From assembly GCF_000175195.1 (NCBI RefSeq), contig NZ_ACQL01000085.1, positions 80,431-144,430 of the forward strand: a DNA stretch of 64,000 bases, written 5' to 3'. Of this stretch, positions 27,095 to 35,769 are shown piece by piece. Under the pieces are notes generated by a model. It saw only the letters and a list, made by a program, of their open reading frames with translations. It ran no database searches and was not told the DNA's origin. The first letter of the stretch is position 1, and each line of letters begins with the position of its first letter. The translations under genes and the position numbers were made by a program. The stretch is from Actinobacillus minor NM305. GTDB taxonomy: Bacteria > Pseudomonadota > Gammaproteobacteria > Enterobacterales > Pasteurellaceae.

Positions 27095-28840
27095 ATGAAA
27101 GGCACTATTCCACGTTCATTTATTGATGATCTTATTGCGAGAACCGACATCGTTGAGCTTATCAATCATCGGGTTAAACTCAAAAAAGCGGGGAGAGAAT
27201 ATCACGCTTGTTGCCCTTTCCATCATGAAAAAACACCTTCTTTTTCAGTAAGCCCTTCTAAGCAGTTTTATCACTGTTTTGGATGTGGTGCGCATGGGAA
27301 TGTTATTAGCTTTCTGATGGAATATGACAAACTTGAATTTCCAGAAGCGATCGAAGAGTTAGCGGCTTTGCATGGATTAGAGGTACCTCGTGAAAACTTG
27401 AGGCAATCCGACTCTCGTTCTCCACAAGTGAGTTATAAAGCAAAACGTGATTTATACGGCTTGCTTTCAGAGATCACACAGTTCTATCAACAAAATCTAC
27501 AACAAGATATTCCAAGCCAAAGCTATTTGCAGCAACGAGGGCTTTCGCCGGAAATTATTGCTCGTTTTGAGATTGGTTTTGCACCAAATGCTTACGATGC
27601 GGTATTAAGAAAATTTGGAAAAAATCCTGAAGAAGTCCAGAAATTGCGAGATACTGGTATGCTTTCTGAAAGTGAAAGCGGTCGGATTTACGATAAATTT
27701 CGCAATCGTATTATGTTCCCGATTCGGGATAAACGTGGGCGAGTGATTGCTTTCGGTGGACGAGTCATGGGAGATGAGCGCCCTAAATATCTTAACTCGC
27801 CTGAATCTGCAACCTATCATAAAGGTAATGAGCTTTATGGCTTATATCAAGCACTTCAAGTAGATGAAAATCCGCAATACCTCTTTGTTGTAGAAGGTTA
27901 TATGGACGTTGTTGCGCTCGCTCAATTTGGGGTAGAAAATGCGGTCGCTTCATTAGGAACCGCTACAACCGGCGAGCAGATTCAACAAATGTTTAGGGTA
28001 ACAGAGCAGATTATTTGTTGCTATGATGGGGATAGAGCAGGGCGTGATGCGGCTTGGCGTGCTTTTGAAAATGCGTTGCCTTATTTATATGATGGGCGAC
28101 AACTAAAATTTATCTTTTTACCTGATGGTGAAGATCCGGATACTTTTGTTCGTTCTCAAGGAAAATCCGGTTTTGAGCACTATTTGCAAGAAAATGCGAA
28201 ATCGTTAAGCGATTTCTTATTTGATTCTCTGCTTGTTCAAGTGGATCTCTCCAGTAAAGAGGGAAAATCCAAACTAGCCTCTTTGGCGATTCCACTTATT
28301 AACCGCATCCCGGGGGAAATGTTGCGTGTTTATTTACGGAACATTTTAGGGCAAAAGTTGGGGATTTTAGATCCGAGTCAATTAGAAGCCTTATTGCCAA
28401 ATCGTTTGCAAGTTAAACAAGATACCCCCAAAGCACAGGGCATTAAACGTACGCCGATGCGTTTGTTGATTGCATTACTATTGCAAAATCCGGATTTGGT
28501 TAAACATGTGCCGGATTTATCGCCACTAAAAGAATTAGATGAAGCCGGTTTTGACCTCTTTGTCGAGCTTGTTCAGGTTTGTCGTGAACAAGTTGGTGTG
28601 AGTATGGGGGCATTGTTGGAACATTGGCGAGATACGCCTAATTACACGATTTTAGAACGATTAGCAGGTTGGGATCACTTAGTGAGTGATGAAAACCTTG
28701 AGAAAGAATTTATTGAAACCCTTAGTTTTTTATATACCAAATTGGTTGAAAAACGTGTGGAGGTTCTAATTGCCAAAGAACGGACGAAAGGGCTAAGCGA
28801 TGAAGAAAAGCAAGAACTTGTTTTACTTGTTTCGCAGTAA
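27095..28840 (+). CDS. dnaG: DNA primase DnaG
   Basis: 581 residues, makes RNA primers at the replication fork. The N-terminal CHC2-type zinc site is in HACCPFHHEKTPSF and HCFGCGAHGN. The TOPRIM core shows VVEGYMDVVALAQFG with the catalytic Glu and YDGDRAGRDAA with the metal-binding Asp pair. The C-terminal third is the helicase-binding domain. Ribosome-binding site TGGAGG. An uptake signal (ACAAGCGGT) lies 40 bases upstream. In enteric bacteria and, as I recall, H. influenzae, rpoD follows; here a terminator and convergent cstA follow instead. Confidence 0.97.
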   Translation: MKGTIPRSFIDDLIARTDIVELINHRVKLKKAGREYHACCPFHHEKTPSFSVSPSKQFYHCFGCGAHGNVISFLMEYDKLEFPEAIEELAALHGLEVPRENLRQSDSRSPQVSYKAKRDLYGLLSEITQFYQQNLQQDIPSQSYLQQRGLSPEIIARFEIGFAPNAYDAVLRKFGKNPEEVQKLRDTGMLSESESGRIYDKFRNRIMFPIRDKRGRVIAFGGRVMGDERPKYLNSPESATYHKGNELYGLYQALQVDENPQYLFVVEGYMDVVALAQFGVENAVASLGTATTGEQIQQMFRVTEQIICCYDGDRAGRDAAWRAFENALPYLYDGRQLKFIFLPDGEDPDTFVRSQGKSGFEHYLQENAKSLSDFLFDSLLVQVDLSSKEGKSKLASLAIPLINRIPGEMLRVYLRNILGQKLGILDPSQLEALLPNRLQVKQDTPKAQGIKRTPMRLLIALLLQNPDLVKHVPDLSPLKELDEAGFDLFVELVQVCREQVGVSMGALLEHWRDTPNYTILERLAGWDHLVSDENLEKEFIETLSFLYTKLVEKRVEVLIAKERTKGLSDEEKQELVLLVSQ

Positions 28841-28865
28841 GTTCTTCAGACTTTGTTCATATCCT

Positions 28866-28913
28866 AAAAAGGAGGCTTAAAGTATTGTTTTATAGGGCTT
28901 TAAGCCTCTTTTT
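28866..28913. terminator. Bidirectional terminator between dnaG and cstA
   Basis: An inverted repeat (GAGGCTTAAAG / CTTTAAGCCTC, 11 bp) is flanked by AAAAAG on the left and TTTTT on the right, so it can end transcripts from both convergent genes. Confidence 0.85.
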
Positions 28914-28935
28914 AGCAACTATTTTGTCTATTTCT

Positions 28936-30522
28936 TTAATTGTTCACATAAGCTTCTTCATCACGCTCACCTAATGGTTTAAGCATAGTAAAGAAAAGAA
29001 CGATACAAACAATAGTAATCGCAAAACCAATATAAACAGAGAGTTGGTAGTCTAAACCAAAACCAATTTTGTTATATGCTAAGTAAGTTGCACATACTGT
29101 TGTAATAAACCACGCTGGAATTGAACATACCCAGTGGAATTTATTATAACGATAGAGGTATGCGGCAGCGGTCCATAACATAACCATTGCAGTCATTTGG
29201 TTTGCCCAAGTGAAGTAACGCCATAGTACGCTAAAGTCGATTCTTGAAACGATAAAGCCTAACACAAATAATGGTATTGCAATCATTAAGCGTTTCGGTA
29301 ATGAGCGTTGGTCAATATGGAAAATTTCTGCTAATTGTAAACGCGCAGCACGGAAAGCTGTATCACCAGAAGTAATCGGTAATACGACAACCCCTAATAC
29401 AGCAAAGATGCCACCAATAAAGCCTAAGAAGTGTAATGAGCTATCATAAACGACTTTAGATGGTGAACCAGCTGAAATGGCATCTTGAAGGGCTTGAGGG
29501 CTTTCATAGAATGCAAGACCCACCATACACCAAATTAATGCAATTACACCTTCAGTAATCATCGCACCATAGAAAATAAAACGACCTTCACTCTCATTTT
29601 CCGCACAACGAGCCATTAACGGAGTTTGTGTTGCGTGGAAACCAGATAATGCACCACAAGAAATAGTAAGGAATAATAATGGCCATACAGGTACATCACC
29701 TTTTACTTGGAAGTTTTGTGCAAATTTTTCCCAAGTTAAACCTTGCCCATCTTGATTGATAGTACGGAAGAACTCAATTGGGTCCGTTGCACTAAAGTGA
29801 GAGGTTACTAAACCATAAACCATGCCCACAGACATAAAGAGTAATAATGCACCAAAGAATGGGTAGATTCGACCAATGATTTTATCAACCGGTAATAAGG
29901 TTGCTAAAATATAGTATGCAAAAATGATAGCCGTCCACACTGCAACAACCGTTGCTTTATCCATTCCCCAGACAGTTAAACCACCTGCTTCCACCGCTTT
30001 ATGTACTGCTTCCGCATCACCTAATTGTAATGCGCCTTGAGAAGCACCAAGAACGTCCATTGTAATTGTTCCCATTAGCTGCGCTGGGCTTGCAACGAAA
30101 ACAACACCAACAAGAAGTAATAATACTAATGCTAAAGTATTGATAAAGGCTTTTACCGGACGTCCTAAAAACTTACCGGCTAAATAAGGCATTGTTGCTC
30201 CACCGTGGCGAATACTTAGCATACCGCAGAAATAATCGTGCACTGCACCGGCAAAAATACAACCTAACACAATCCAGAGCATGGCGACAGGTCCATATAA
30301 TGCCCCGAGAATTGGACCAAAAATCGGACCGGTTCCAGCGATATTAAGTAACTGGATTAACCAAATTTTGGTTTTTGACATTGGCATATAATCTACGCCA
30401 TCATTAACAGAGTAAGCTGGTGTTTGACGTTTTGGGTTAATTACGAAGATTTTTTCAATAATTTTCCCGTAAATGAAGTAGCCCAATACAAGAATGGCCA
30501 CACAGAAAAAAAACCACAACAT
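28936..30522 (-). CDS. cstA: Carbon starvation protein CstA-family transporter
   Basis: 528-residue multi-pass membrane protein. CstA/BtsT relatives take up pyruvate or peptides during carbon limitation. The conserved N-terminal block is present: NDGVDYMPMSKTKIWLIQLL, then IAGTGPIFGPILGALYGP and HGGATMPYLAGKF. With about 13 helices it is shorter than E. coli CstA (701 residues) and corresponds to the short form of the family, without obvious truncation inside the core. A perfect CRP-type palindrome lies about 112 bases before the ATG, which fits cAMP-CRP control of a carbon-starvation gene. Confidence 0.88.
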   Translation of the reverse strand: MLWFFFCVAILVLGYFIYGKIIEKIFVINPKRQTPAYSVNDGVDYMPMSKTKIWLIQLLNIAGTGPIFGPILGALYGPVAMLWIVLGCIFAGAVHDYFCGMLSIRHGGATMPYLAGKFLGRPVKAFINTLALVLLLLVGVVFVASPAQLMGTITMDVLGASQGALQLGDAEAVHKAVEAGGLTVWGMDKATVVAVWTAIIFAYYILATLLPVDKIIGRIYPFFGALLLFMSVGMVYGLVTSHFSATDPIEFFRTINQDGQGLTWEKFAQNFQVKGDVPVWPLLFLTISCGALSGFHATQTPLMARCAENESEGRFIFYGAMITEGVIALIWCMVGLAFYESPQALQDAISAGSPSKVVYDSSLHFLGFIGGIFAVLGVVVLPITSGDTAFRAARLQLAEIFHIDQRSLPKRLMIAIPLFVLGFIVSRIDFSVLWRYFTWANQMTAMVMLWTAAAYLYRYNKFHWVCSIPAWFITTVCATYLAYNKIGFGLDYQLSVYIGFAITIVCIVLFFTMLKPLGERDEEAYVNN

Positions 30523-30633
30523 ATAGAGTTCCTAATTTAAAAAATAGAAAATGAGCCAAAAGGCGGCTTATTCTAGTGATTTATGTTAAAAAAGTAAATC
30601 AAGATAACTATATATGAAAAAATTTGTAAAAAA

Positions 30634-30649
30634 TGTGATAAAGATCACA
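30634..30649. promoter_or_regulatory. CRP-binding site upstream of cstA
   Basis: TGTGATAAAGATCACA matches the CRP consensus TGTGA-N6-TCACA in all ten fixed positions. It lies 112 bases upstream of the cstA start codon. The 250-base gap 30523-30772 holds this site and the terminator of the nlpE-like gene; no gene was seen. Confidence 0.85.
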
Positions 30650-30732
30650 ATTTCACAATCCATTTGGAGAGGGATTCACTTTATTTTTTATGTGGTAATT
30701 AAAGGAAAGCGGTTAATTTTTAAGTTTATTTA

Positions 30733-30765
30733 GCAAAAAGAAAGCCTCTTTATTCAAAGAGGCTT
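30733..30765 (-). terminator. Terminator of the nlpE-like gene
   Basis: Perfect 10-bp stem AAGCCTCTTT / AAAGAGGCTT with a four-base loop. Read on the minus strand it is followed by TCTTTTT. It begins eight bases after the nlpE-like stop. Confidence 0.82.
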
Positions 30766-30772
30766 ATAGAAA

Positions 30773-31150
30773 TTATTTCGTGACTTTCAATAATTTATAA
30801 TTCAACTGGCTATTTTTAACTACATTGCCACTTGTATCACAAATTTCTGCATAACCATCTGTCACTTGGAATGCTAAGCTACCAGAATCTTGTTCTAAGC
30901 GGATAACATTTGATTTATTTTGATCCCAAGTAAACTTACCCTTGTCTGTAAAAGCATACTCTTTACTGTTTTTAAAATAAATAGTGTTATATTGGTAAGT
31001 ATTATCGGCATTTAAAATTAACTCAGCCTGAATTTTATCGCAATCTGCACAAGGTAATACTCCTTGATAAGTCCCTGCCACATTCTTTTTCGGTAGCATT
31101 GAACAAGCCCCTAACAATGTAGCCAGTGTAATCACTGCGATTTTTTTCAT
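30773..31150 (-). CDS. Small NlpE-domain lipoprotein
   Basis: From the ATG with ribosome-binding site GAGGAA (31150) the product has 125 residues. It has a lipoprotein signal MKKIAVITLATLLGAC (Cys16), then the NlpE N-terminal barrel with NVAGTYQGVLPCADCDKIQ, the CxxC of that family, and TYQYNTIYF. E. coli NlpE (236 residues) has a second OB-type domain and signals envelope stress and surface contact to CpxA; this protein has only the first domain, a form common in Pasteurellaceae. An upstream in-frame ATG at 31174 has no ribosome-binding site and overlaps the previous gene, so it is rejected. Confidence 0.8.
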   Translation of the reverse strand: MKKIAVITLATLLGACSMLPKKNVAGTYQGVLPCADCDKIQAELILNADNTYQYNTIYFKNSKEYAFTDKGKFTWDQNKSNVIRLEQDSGSLAFQVTDGYAEICDTSGNVVKNSQLNYKLLKVTK

Positions 31151-31170
31151 CTTTTTTTCCTCTTCATTTA

Positions 31171-31476
31171 TCAATGTTTAAAATTCGGATTAACTTTAAA
31201 TAGGCATTCGCTTACTTGAGGATAATCGTGACGAATGAGTGCCAAGATTTCAGCTTGTTGTAATTGTAAGCCTTGACGTATTGTCGCATTTGGCACATCA
31301 AAGATAAGTTGATTATCAACTAAATTCACAATGCGGTAAAGCCCACGATATTGATTAGGCAATAATTTCTGAATTTTTTGATTTAAATCATTTAATTCAT
31401 TTGCTCGTTGGACAATTTTTGTCAGGCTTGAGTTCTGTAAAATATCCGTTATATTTTTAATTGAGTGATTTTTCAT
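31171..31476 (-). CDS. DUF721/DciA-like protein
   Basis: 101 residues of the DUF721 family. The core is visible as QKIQKLLPNQYRGLYRIVNLVDNQLIFDVPNA followed by WATRLR-like ATIRQGLQLQQAEIL. DciA is the ancestral loader of the DnaB helicase in bacteria lacking DnaC; whether this short version does so is not shown by the sequence. It precedes the nlpE-like gene on the same strand by about 20 bases. Confidence 0.65.
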   Translation of the reverse strand: MKNHSIKNITDILQNSSLTKIVQRANELNDLNQKIQKLLPNQYRGLYRIVNLVDNQLIFDVPNATIRQGLQLQQAEILALIRHDYPQVSECLFKVNPNFKH

Positions 31477-31525
31477 CGGAAAAGTGGCACAGCAATTGCC
31501 GTGCCAAGATTAAGTAAAGAATAGA

Positions 31526-32398
31526 TTATTTTACTCTTTTTGCTAACATAGTTGCAAAACGTAATTGAATACGGTTGCCGTTAGCATCTGTTTTATGCAA
31601 ATGTCCAAGATCTTCATTATATTTAACCAATTCCCAATCTTGATAATAGTTTGCAAGCTCTCCCTCACTAAAAGTAAACGAGAATGGCATTGGACAAGGG
31701 TAATCTTCGGTACTCATTGCACAAACAATTAAGTTATAACCACCAACTTTGGTATTTTTCTGCATATTCTCAATAATAGCAGGGATACGCTCACGGTTTA
31801 GGAACATCATAACCACCGTAGAAACAATGAAATCATATTCAGCATTTTCTGTGCCAATGTTTGCTTGGTTAATATCGTAAACCGCTGTATCAATCTTCGT
31901 TAGCGCTTCTTTTTCTATCACATAATTTAAGAAATCAATGCTCTCTTGATTATGATCGACAGCCGTTACATCAAATCCTAACAAATTGAGGTAAAGAGAA
32001 TTTCGCCCACGTCCACAGCCTAAATCTAAGGCTTTCCCGCCTTTTACATAATTCACAGCATTGATGACTTCAGAATGGGTTGTCGTTAAATTATATTTCT
32101 TAGCATAGAAATCTTCTGCCGTACAATAAAATGCTAATTGACATTCTAAATCGTCTGAAGTGGCTTCAACCCTATGCCAAACTTGAGGCTCAACAAAAGG
32201 AGGTTGATATTCTGCATCAAATAGACTCTCACTGATTACTTCGCCTTCTTCCGTTAATTCATAAAATTTGAGCGAGCCTTTTAATAGGGTTAATTTTGCC
32301 CAAGTCCCCACTTTGGTATTATGTTTTTCTTGGAACATTTGCGGTAAGGTGTCTTTTGTCCAAACGGGCATCTGTTTATAGCAGATAAGATTTTCCAT
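31526..32398 (-). CDS. tehB: SAM-dependent methyltransferase TehB with N-terminal DUF1971 domain
   Basis: 290 residues from the ATG with an AAGGA ribosome-binding site (MENLICYKQMPVW); an extension to 32458 is unsupported. Residues 1-85 are the DUF1971/cupin-like domain (AKLTLLKGSLKFYEL, PPFVEPQVWHRVE). Residues about 100-290 are the class I methyltransferase with GKALDLGCGRGRNSLYL and DFIVSTVVMMFL. TehB methylates tellurite and selenite; in Haemophilus the longer two-domain form is the normal one and is linked to oxidative stress and heme acquisition. Confidence 0.9.
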   Translation of the reverse strand: MENLICYKQMPVWTKDTLPQMFQEKHNTKVGTWAKLTLLKGSLKFYELTEEGEVISESLFDAEYQPPFVEPQVWHRVEATSDDLECQLAFYCTAEDFYAKKYNLTTTHSEVINAVNYVKGGKALDLGCGRGRNSLYLNLLGFDVTAVDHNQESIDFLNYVIEKEALTKIDTAVYDINQANIGTENAEYDFIVSTVVMMFLNRERIPAIIENMQKNTKVGGYNLIVCAMSTEDYPCPMPFSFTFSEGELANYYQDWELVKYNEDLGHLHKTDANGNRIQLRFATMLAKRVK

Positions 32399-32454
32399 GT
32401 TTTTTCCTTCAAAAATAAATGATATTTGGCATTTTATCACTCTATCTTCTGAAG

Positions 32455-32486
32455 GCAATAAAAATCCGACTAAAAAAGTCGGATTT
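32455..32486 (-). terminator. Terminator after the DUF440 gene
   Basis: Perfect 9-bp stem AAATCCGAC / GTCGGATTT with a 7-base loop. On the minus strand it continues into TTTTATTG. A single uptake signal (TCAAGCGGTCA) lies between it and the DUF440 stop. Confidence 0.75.
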
Positions 32487-32510
32487 AAATTTCAAGCGGT
32501 CAAATTTTTA

Positions 32511-32822
32511 TTATTCTTTCCAAACAACGTGATATTCACGGTTTTCAGCATCATGAGAAATGAGGAATTTAGCAAAAACGTCATCCATTTCATCTTTTTC
32601 ATTCACTAAACCTACCCATACTTCGGCAAAAGCCTCCGGATCAATTAATGTTCCGATTTCTTCATCCCAGTTATCAGCGGTTTCCACCATTTCAACGGCG
32701 CCACGTTCTTCAAACTGCAAGTTAAAAAGTAAAATATCTGCAGGATCAAGGTTTTCTCCTGCCATTTCCAAGAAAATATCATAAGCAATATCAATTGCTT
32801 CATCTGGGGTTAATTTCGTCAT
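32511..32822 (-). CDS. DUF440 acidic protein (HI1450/YciU-type DNA mimic)
   Basis: 103 residues, very acidic (many Asp and Glu, few Lys and Arg). The opening [21 protein letters not shown] and the middle [22 protein letters not shown] match the HI1450/YciU family, whose structure mimics double-stranded DNA and which is reported to bind HU. It starts three bases after the rsmD stop, so the two are probably co-transcribed. Confidence 0.9.
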   Translation of the reverse strand: MTKLTPDEAIDIAYDIFLEMAGENLDPADILLFNLQFEERGAVEMVETADNWDEEIGTLIDPEAFAEVWVGLVNEKDEMDDVFAKFLISHDAENREYHVVWKE

Positions 32823-32825
32823 GTC

Positions 32826-33428
32826 TTACTCACTTTTTAAAGGGATTAATTGAATTAATCGACTGGTTACCATACCTGCTGATTTCTCTTTAATTATTTG
32901 CCAACCTTCCGGTAATACTAAAGGTGGGTGATCTTTTTCCGTTTCAACATAGATAATTGCTTGTGCTGAGAGCCAATGATTTTGGGCGAGCAATGCTAAC
33001 ACTTTAGGAACAAGTTGATGATGAAACGGTGGATCAATAAAAATGACATCAAAAGGCTTGTCTTGATTTGGTTTCGCTAAGAATTGAAGCGTATCTACAT
33101 TAAAGACCACGCCTTTTTCTGTTTTTAACTTCTCAAGATTTTTTTTCAACTGTGCCGCCGCATTGGTAAATTTTTCAAGAAAAACCACCGCTTGTGCTTG
33201 GCGAGAAAGGGCTTCTATGCCTAAAGAACCACTTCCAGCAAAACAATCTAAACAGCGACTATCTGCGATATCGCTCATTAACCAATTAAATAAGGTTTCT
33301 TTTACACGATCTGTGGTCGGTCTTAGCCCTTCGGCATTTAAGACGGGAAGTTTTCGCCCTCGCCATAAACCGGCAATAACTCTTACTTCGCCGAGAGATT
33401 GTTGTTTTTGTGTTGATTTTGCTTTCAT
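32826..33428 (-). CDS. rsmD: 16S rRNA (guanine(966)-N2)-methyltransferase RsmD
   Basis: 200 residues from ATG 33428 (MKAKSTQKQQSLG); the open frame to 33488 adds a hydrophobic tail not found in the family. Motifs: RVIAGLWRGRKLPV at the start, RPTTDRVKETLFNWL, the SAM site CLDCFAGSGSLGIEALSR and the catalytic DPPF in VIFIDPPFHH. It methylates G966 of 16S rRNA during 30S assembly. Downstream of ilvM by 60 bases and upstream of the DUF440 gene. Confidence 0.95.
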   Translation of the reverse strand: MKAKSTQKQQSLGEVRVIAGLWRGRKLPVLNAEGLRPTTDRVKETLFNWLMSDIADSRCLDCFAGSGSLGIEALSRQAQAVVFLEKFTNAAAQLKKNLEKLKTEKGVVFNVDTLQFLAKPNQDKPFDVIFIDPPFHHQLVPKVLALLAQNHWLSAQAIIYVETEKDHPPLVLPEGWQIIKEKSAGMVTSRLIQLIPLKSE

Positions 33429-33488
33429 AATATAGAAAAAATAAAGTGAAAAGGTATTACCCCAAAATAAGGTAATACCCCATATCAT

Positions 33489-33716
33489 CTACTGATTATA
33501 ATCCACTTCGACTATATCAATCAATTTTTCAAGCTGTGTAACCAGTAAAGAAAGCTCTCGGCTACTTTGTACAACAAGCGATAATACCAGCACCTTTTGT
33601 TGAATCTCCGCACTTAGTGTACAAAGTTCAAAGCCTCGATGTCTTACCACTCGTAAAATACGTTCCAACGTTTCTGGGCGTTGATGTGCTTTTAAGGTTA
33701 AATGATACTGTTGCAT
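33489..33716 (-). CDS. ilvM: Acetolactate synthase 2 small subunit IlvM
   Basis: 75 residues, a single ACT-like domain (YHLTLKAHQRPETLERILRVVRHRGFEL), the regulatory subunit of acetohydroxyacid synthase II. Its ATG overlaps the stop of ilvG by one base (TAATG), so the two subunits are translationally coupled. Confidence 0.93.
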   Translation of the reverse strand: MQQYHLTLKAHQRPETLERILRVVRHRGFELCTLSAEIQQKVLVLSLVVQSSRELSLLVTQLEKLIDIVEVDYNQ

Positions 33717-35371
33717 TAGTTTTTCTCCTCATCAAGCATATCAGTATTACAAGCACCCGGTGGAACTAACGGCCAAACGTTGCTTTCTTCCGGAATACAA
33801 ACGTGAAGTAAATAAGCGCCTTTAGCATTTAACAAGCGGTCTAAAGCGTCAGACACTTCACCAGCCTTTTCAATGCGTTCAGCCGGAATATCAAATGCTT
33901 TTGCTAACATCACAAAATCAGGATTATCATCCAAAATGGTTTCACTGTGACGTGCTTTAAAGAAGAGAGATTGCCATTGTCTTACCATGCCTAAACGCTG
34001 ATTATCCAGCAGTAAAATTTTCACCGGCAGATTTCCACGCTTAATTGAGCCAAGCTCTTGTACATTCATCATAAAAGAGCCATCCCCCGTGATTAAAATC
34101 ACAGGATCAGTTGGGCGTGCTTTTACCGCACCAATGGCGGCGGGTAGACCAAATCCCATCGTGCCATAGCCGGCAGACGTAATAAAATTCTCTGGCGCAA
34201 AATGCTGCATATGCTGTGCCGACCACATTTGATGCTGACCAACATCTGTTGTGATGACGGCGTTTTTCGGTTTACGCTGCGAAAGTGTGTGTAGTAAAGC
34301 GGTTGGTTCAATAACGCCTTCCCCCTGGTTTTCCACATAAGAAAAATCAAGTCTGCTTTTTAATTGGCGGATATGGTCACGCCAGTTGTCAATGTTTAAC
34401 GGTTGGGTAAGGGCATTTACCGCTTCAATTAAATCGCCTTTTAATGCCACATTTGCTTGACGAAGTTTATTGATTTCAGCAGCATCAATATCAATGTGAA
34501 TGACTTTTGCATGAGGTGCAAAGGTATCTAATTTACCGGTAACCCTATCATCAAATCGAGCACCACAGGCAATCAATAGATCGCACTCTTGAACCGCATA
34601 GTTTGCCGCACGAGTGCCGTGCATGCCTATCATCCCCATATATAACGGGTCTTCTGGTGAAATAGTTCCTAAGCCTTTTAAGGTTGAAACCGAAGGCATT
34701 TGAGTTACTTCAAGGAAATTTCTGACCGCTTGTACCCCTCCAGCCATACCAACACCACCGCCTACATATAAGATCGGTTTAGTAGCTTGCTTGAGCAATT
34801 CAAAAGCGATGGTTAATTTTGTGGGATCTTGTGAATTTGCAAGATCTTTCTCATATTTAACCGCTTGTGCTGACGTTGGAGCAACTTGAATATCTTTAGG
34901 AATATCAACTAACACCGGTCCGGGTCTGCCACTTTGTGCAATTTGAAAGGCTTTTGCGATGATTTCCGGTAATTCTTCAATACTTTGCACAATAAAACTA
35001 TGTTTAGTGCAAGCTAAGGAAAGTCCTAAAACATCGGCTTCTTGGAAAGCATCGGTGCCAATTAGTGGGCTAGCAACCTGCCCTGTAATGGCAACAATAG
35101 GAATAGAATCGGCTAAGGCATCGCCTAAACCAGTAATTAAATTTGCAGCCCCCGGGCCTGATGTCGCAATACATACGCCAACTTTGCCTGTTGATCTTGC
35201 ATAACCAATCGCTGCCATTGCAGCACCTTGCTCATTACGACAAAGAAGATGATCTAACCCTGAGTCATAAATTGCATCATAAGTTGGCATAATTGCCCCA
35301 CCGGGGTAACCAAATAAGTGTGTTACGCCCTGTGCTTTTAAACTTTCTATTACTAAAGTCGAGCCGTTCAT
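33716..35371 (-). CDS. ilvG: Acetolactate synthase 2 large subunit IlvG
   Basis: 551 residues, thiamine-diphosphate and FAD enzyme making acetolactate and acetohydroxybutyrate for valine, leucine and isoleucine. The catalytic Glu is in [13 protein letters not shown], and the thiamine-diphosphate/Mg motif runs from GDGSFMMNV to [11 protein letters not shown]. Unlike E. coli K-12, the frame is intact. Only ilvM follows; ilvE, ilvD and ilvA are not here. The start shares a base with the end of a 17-codon upstream reading frame (35371-35424). Confidence 0.95.
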   Translation of the reverse strand: MNGSTLVIESLKAQGVTHLFGYPGGAIMPTYDAIYDSGLDHLLCRNEQGAAMAAIGYARSTGKVGVCIATSGPGAANLITGLGDALADSIPIVAITGQVASPLIGTDAFQEADVLGLSLACTKHSFIVQSIEELPEIIAKAFQIAQSGRPGPVLVDIPKDIQVAPTSAQAVKYEKDLANSQDPTKLTIAFELLKQATKPILYVGGGVGMAGGVQAVRNFLEVTQMPSVSTLKGLGTISPEDPLYMGMIGMHGTRAANYAVQECDLLIACGARFDDRVTGKLDTFAPHAKVIHIDIDAAEINKLRQANVALKGDLIEAVNALTQPLNIDNWRDHIRQLKSRLDFSYVENQGEGVIEPTALLHTLSQRKPKNAVITTDVGQHQMWSAQHMQHFAPENFITSAGYGTMGFGLPAAIGAVKARPTDPVILITGDGSFMMNVQELGSIKRGNLPVKILLLDNQRLGMVRQWQSLFFKARHSETILDDNPDFVMLAKAFDIPAERIEKAGEVSDALDRLLNAKGAYLLHVCIPEESNVWPLVPPGACNTDMLDEEKN

Positions 35372-35424
35372 TAAACGTTGTGTTCCTTTGCTATTTTTAA
35401 TACTTGATGGAAAGGTTTATTCAT
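35371..35424 (-). CDS. Possible 17-residue upstream peptide of ilvG
   Basis: ATG preceded by AAAAAAAGGGGATTTTATGTT, encoding [17 protein letters not shown] and ending TAATG, where the ATG is the ilvG start. The stop-start overlap and the ribosome-binding-like AGGGG suggest translational coupling. Unlike enteric IlvL it has no run of branched-chain codons (one Leu, one Ile, two Val), so classical attenuation is doubtful. It could equally be chance. Confidence 0.3.
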   Translation of the reverse strand: MNKPFHQVLKIAKEHNV

Positions 35425-35598
35425 AACATAAAATCCCCTTTTTTTAAATTCTATTTTGCAAATTTTATGAAATTTTTACGGATAACTCACAACTAAAAGC
35501 AAACGTTTACGTTTCTCTTGAGAGAGAACATTTTTTTCTTGGTATCAATTTAGGTATACACCCCTACCCATAAGGAGTTATTTTGCTGAAAACCCCTA

Positions 35599-35614
35599 TA
35601 ACCATAACGAGGTA
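35599..35614. promoter_or_regulatory. NarP-type 7-2-7 site upstream of nrfA
   Basis: TAACCAT-AA-CGAGGTA matches the NarL/NarP pattern TACYYMT-N2-AKRGGTA at 12 of 14 positions. Its centre is 30 bases upstream of the FNR-like site, close to the 33-base spacing in the E. coli nrfA promoter. Confidence 0.55.
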
Positions 35615-35629
35615 TTTCACGATTTTTTG

Positions 35630-35643
35630 TTGATTTATTTCAA
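35630..35643. promoter_or_regulatory. FNR-like site upstream of nrfA
   Basis: TTGAT-TTAT-TTCAA differs from the FNR consensus TTGAT-N4-ATCAA at one position. It is 127 bases before the nrfA start. The roughly 350-base gap between ilvG and nrfA holds this site, the NarP-like site and the ilvG leader; I saw no further gene. Confidence 0.6.
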
Positions 35644-35769
35644 AGAAAGTGAATTTTACCGTAGCAAAGAAGAGATGAATTTTATATGCTCGCACGCGTA
35701 TAACAGTATATATCTTATTGTTTAATAAGAAGAATTCTCATTCAATTGATCCTTGTGGGGGGACTTAAA

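Noticed and set aside
28936..30522. CstA as a truncated gene because it is shorter than the E. coli protein
   Set aside because: The conserved core is complete and ends normally; short CstA forms are common.
35425..35560. Classical branched-chain attenuator before ilvG
   Set aside because: No leader rich in Ile, Val or Leu codons and no strong terminator hairpin were seen in this stretch.
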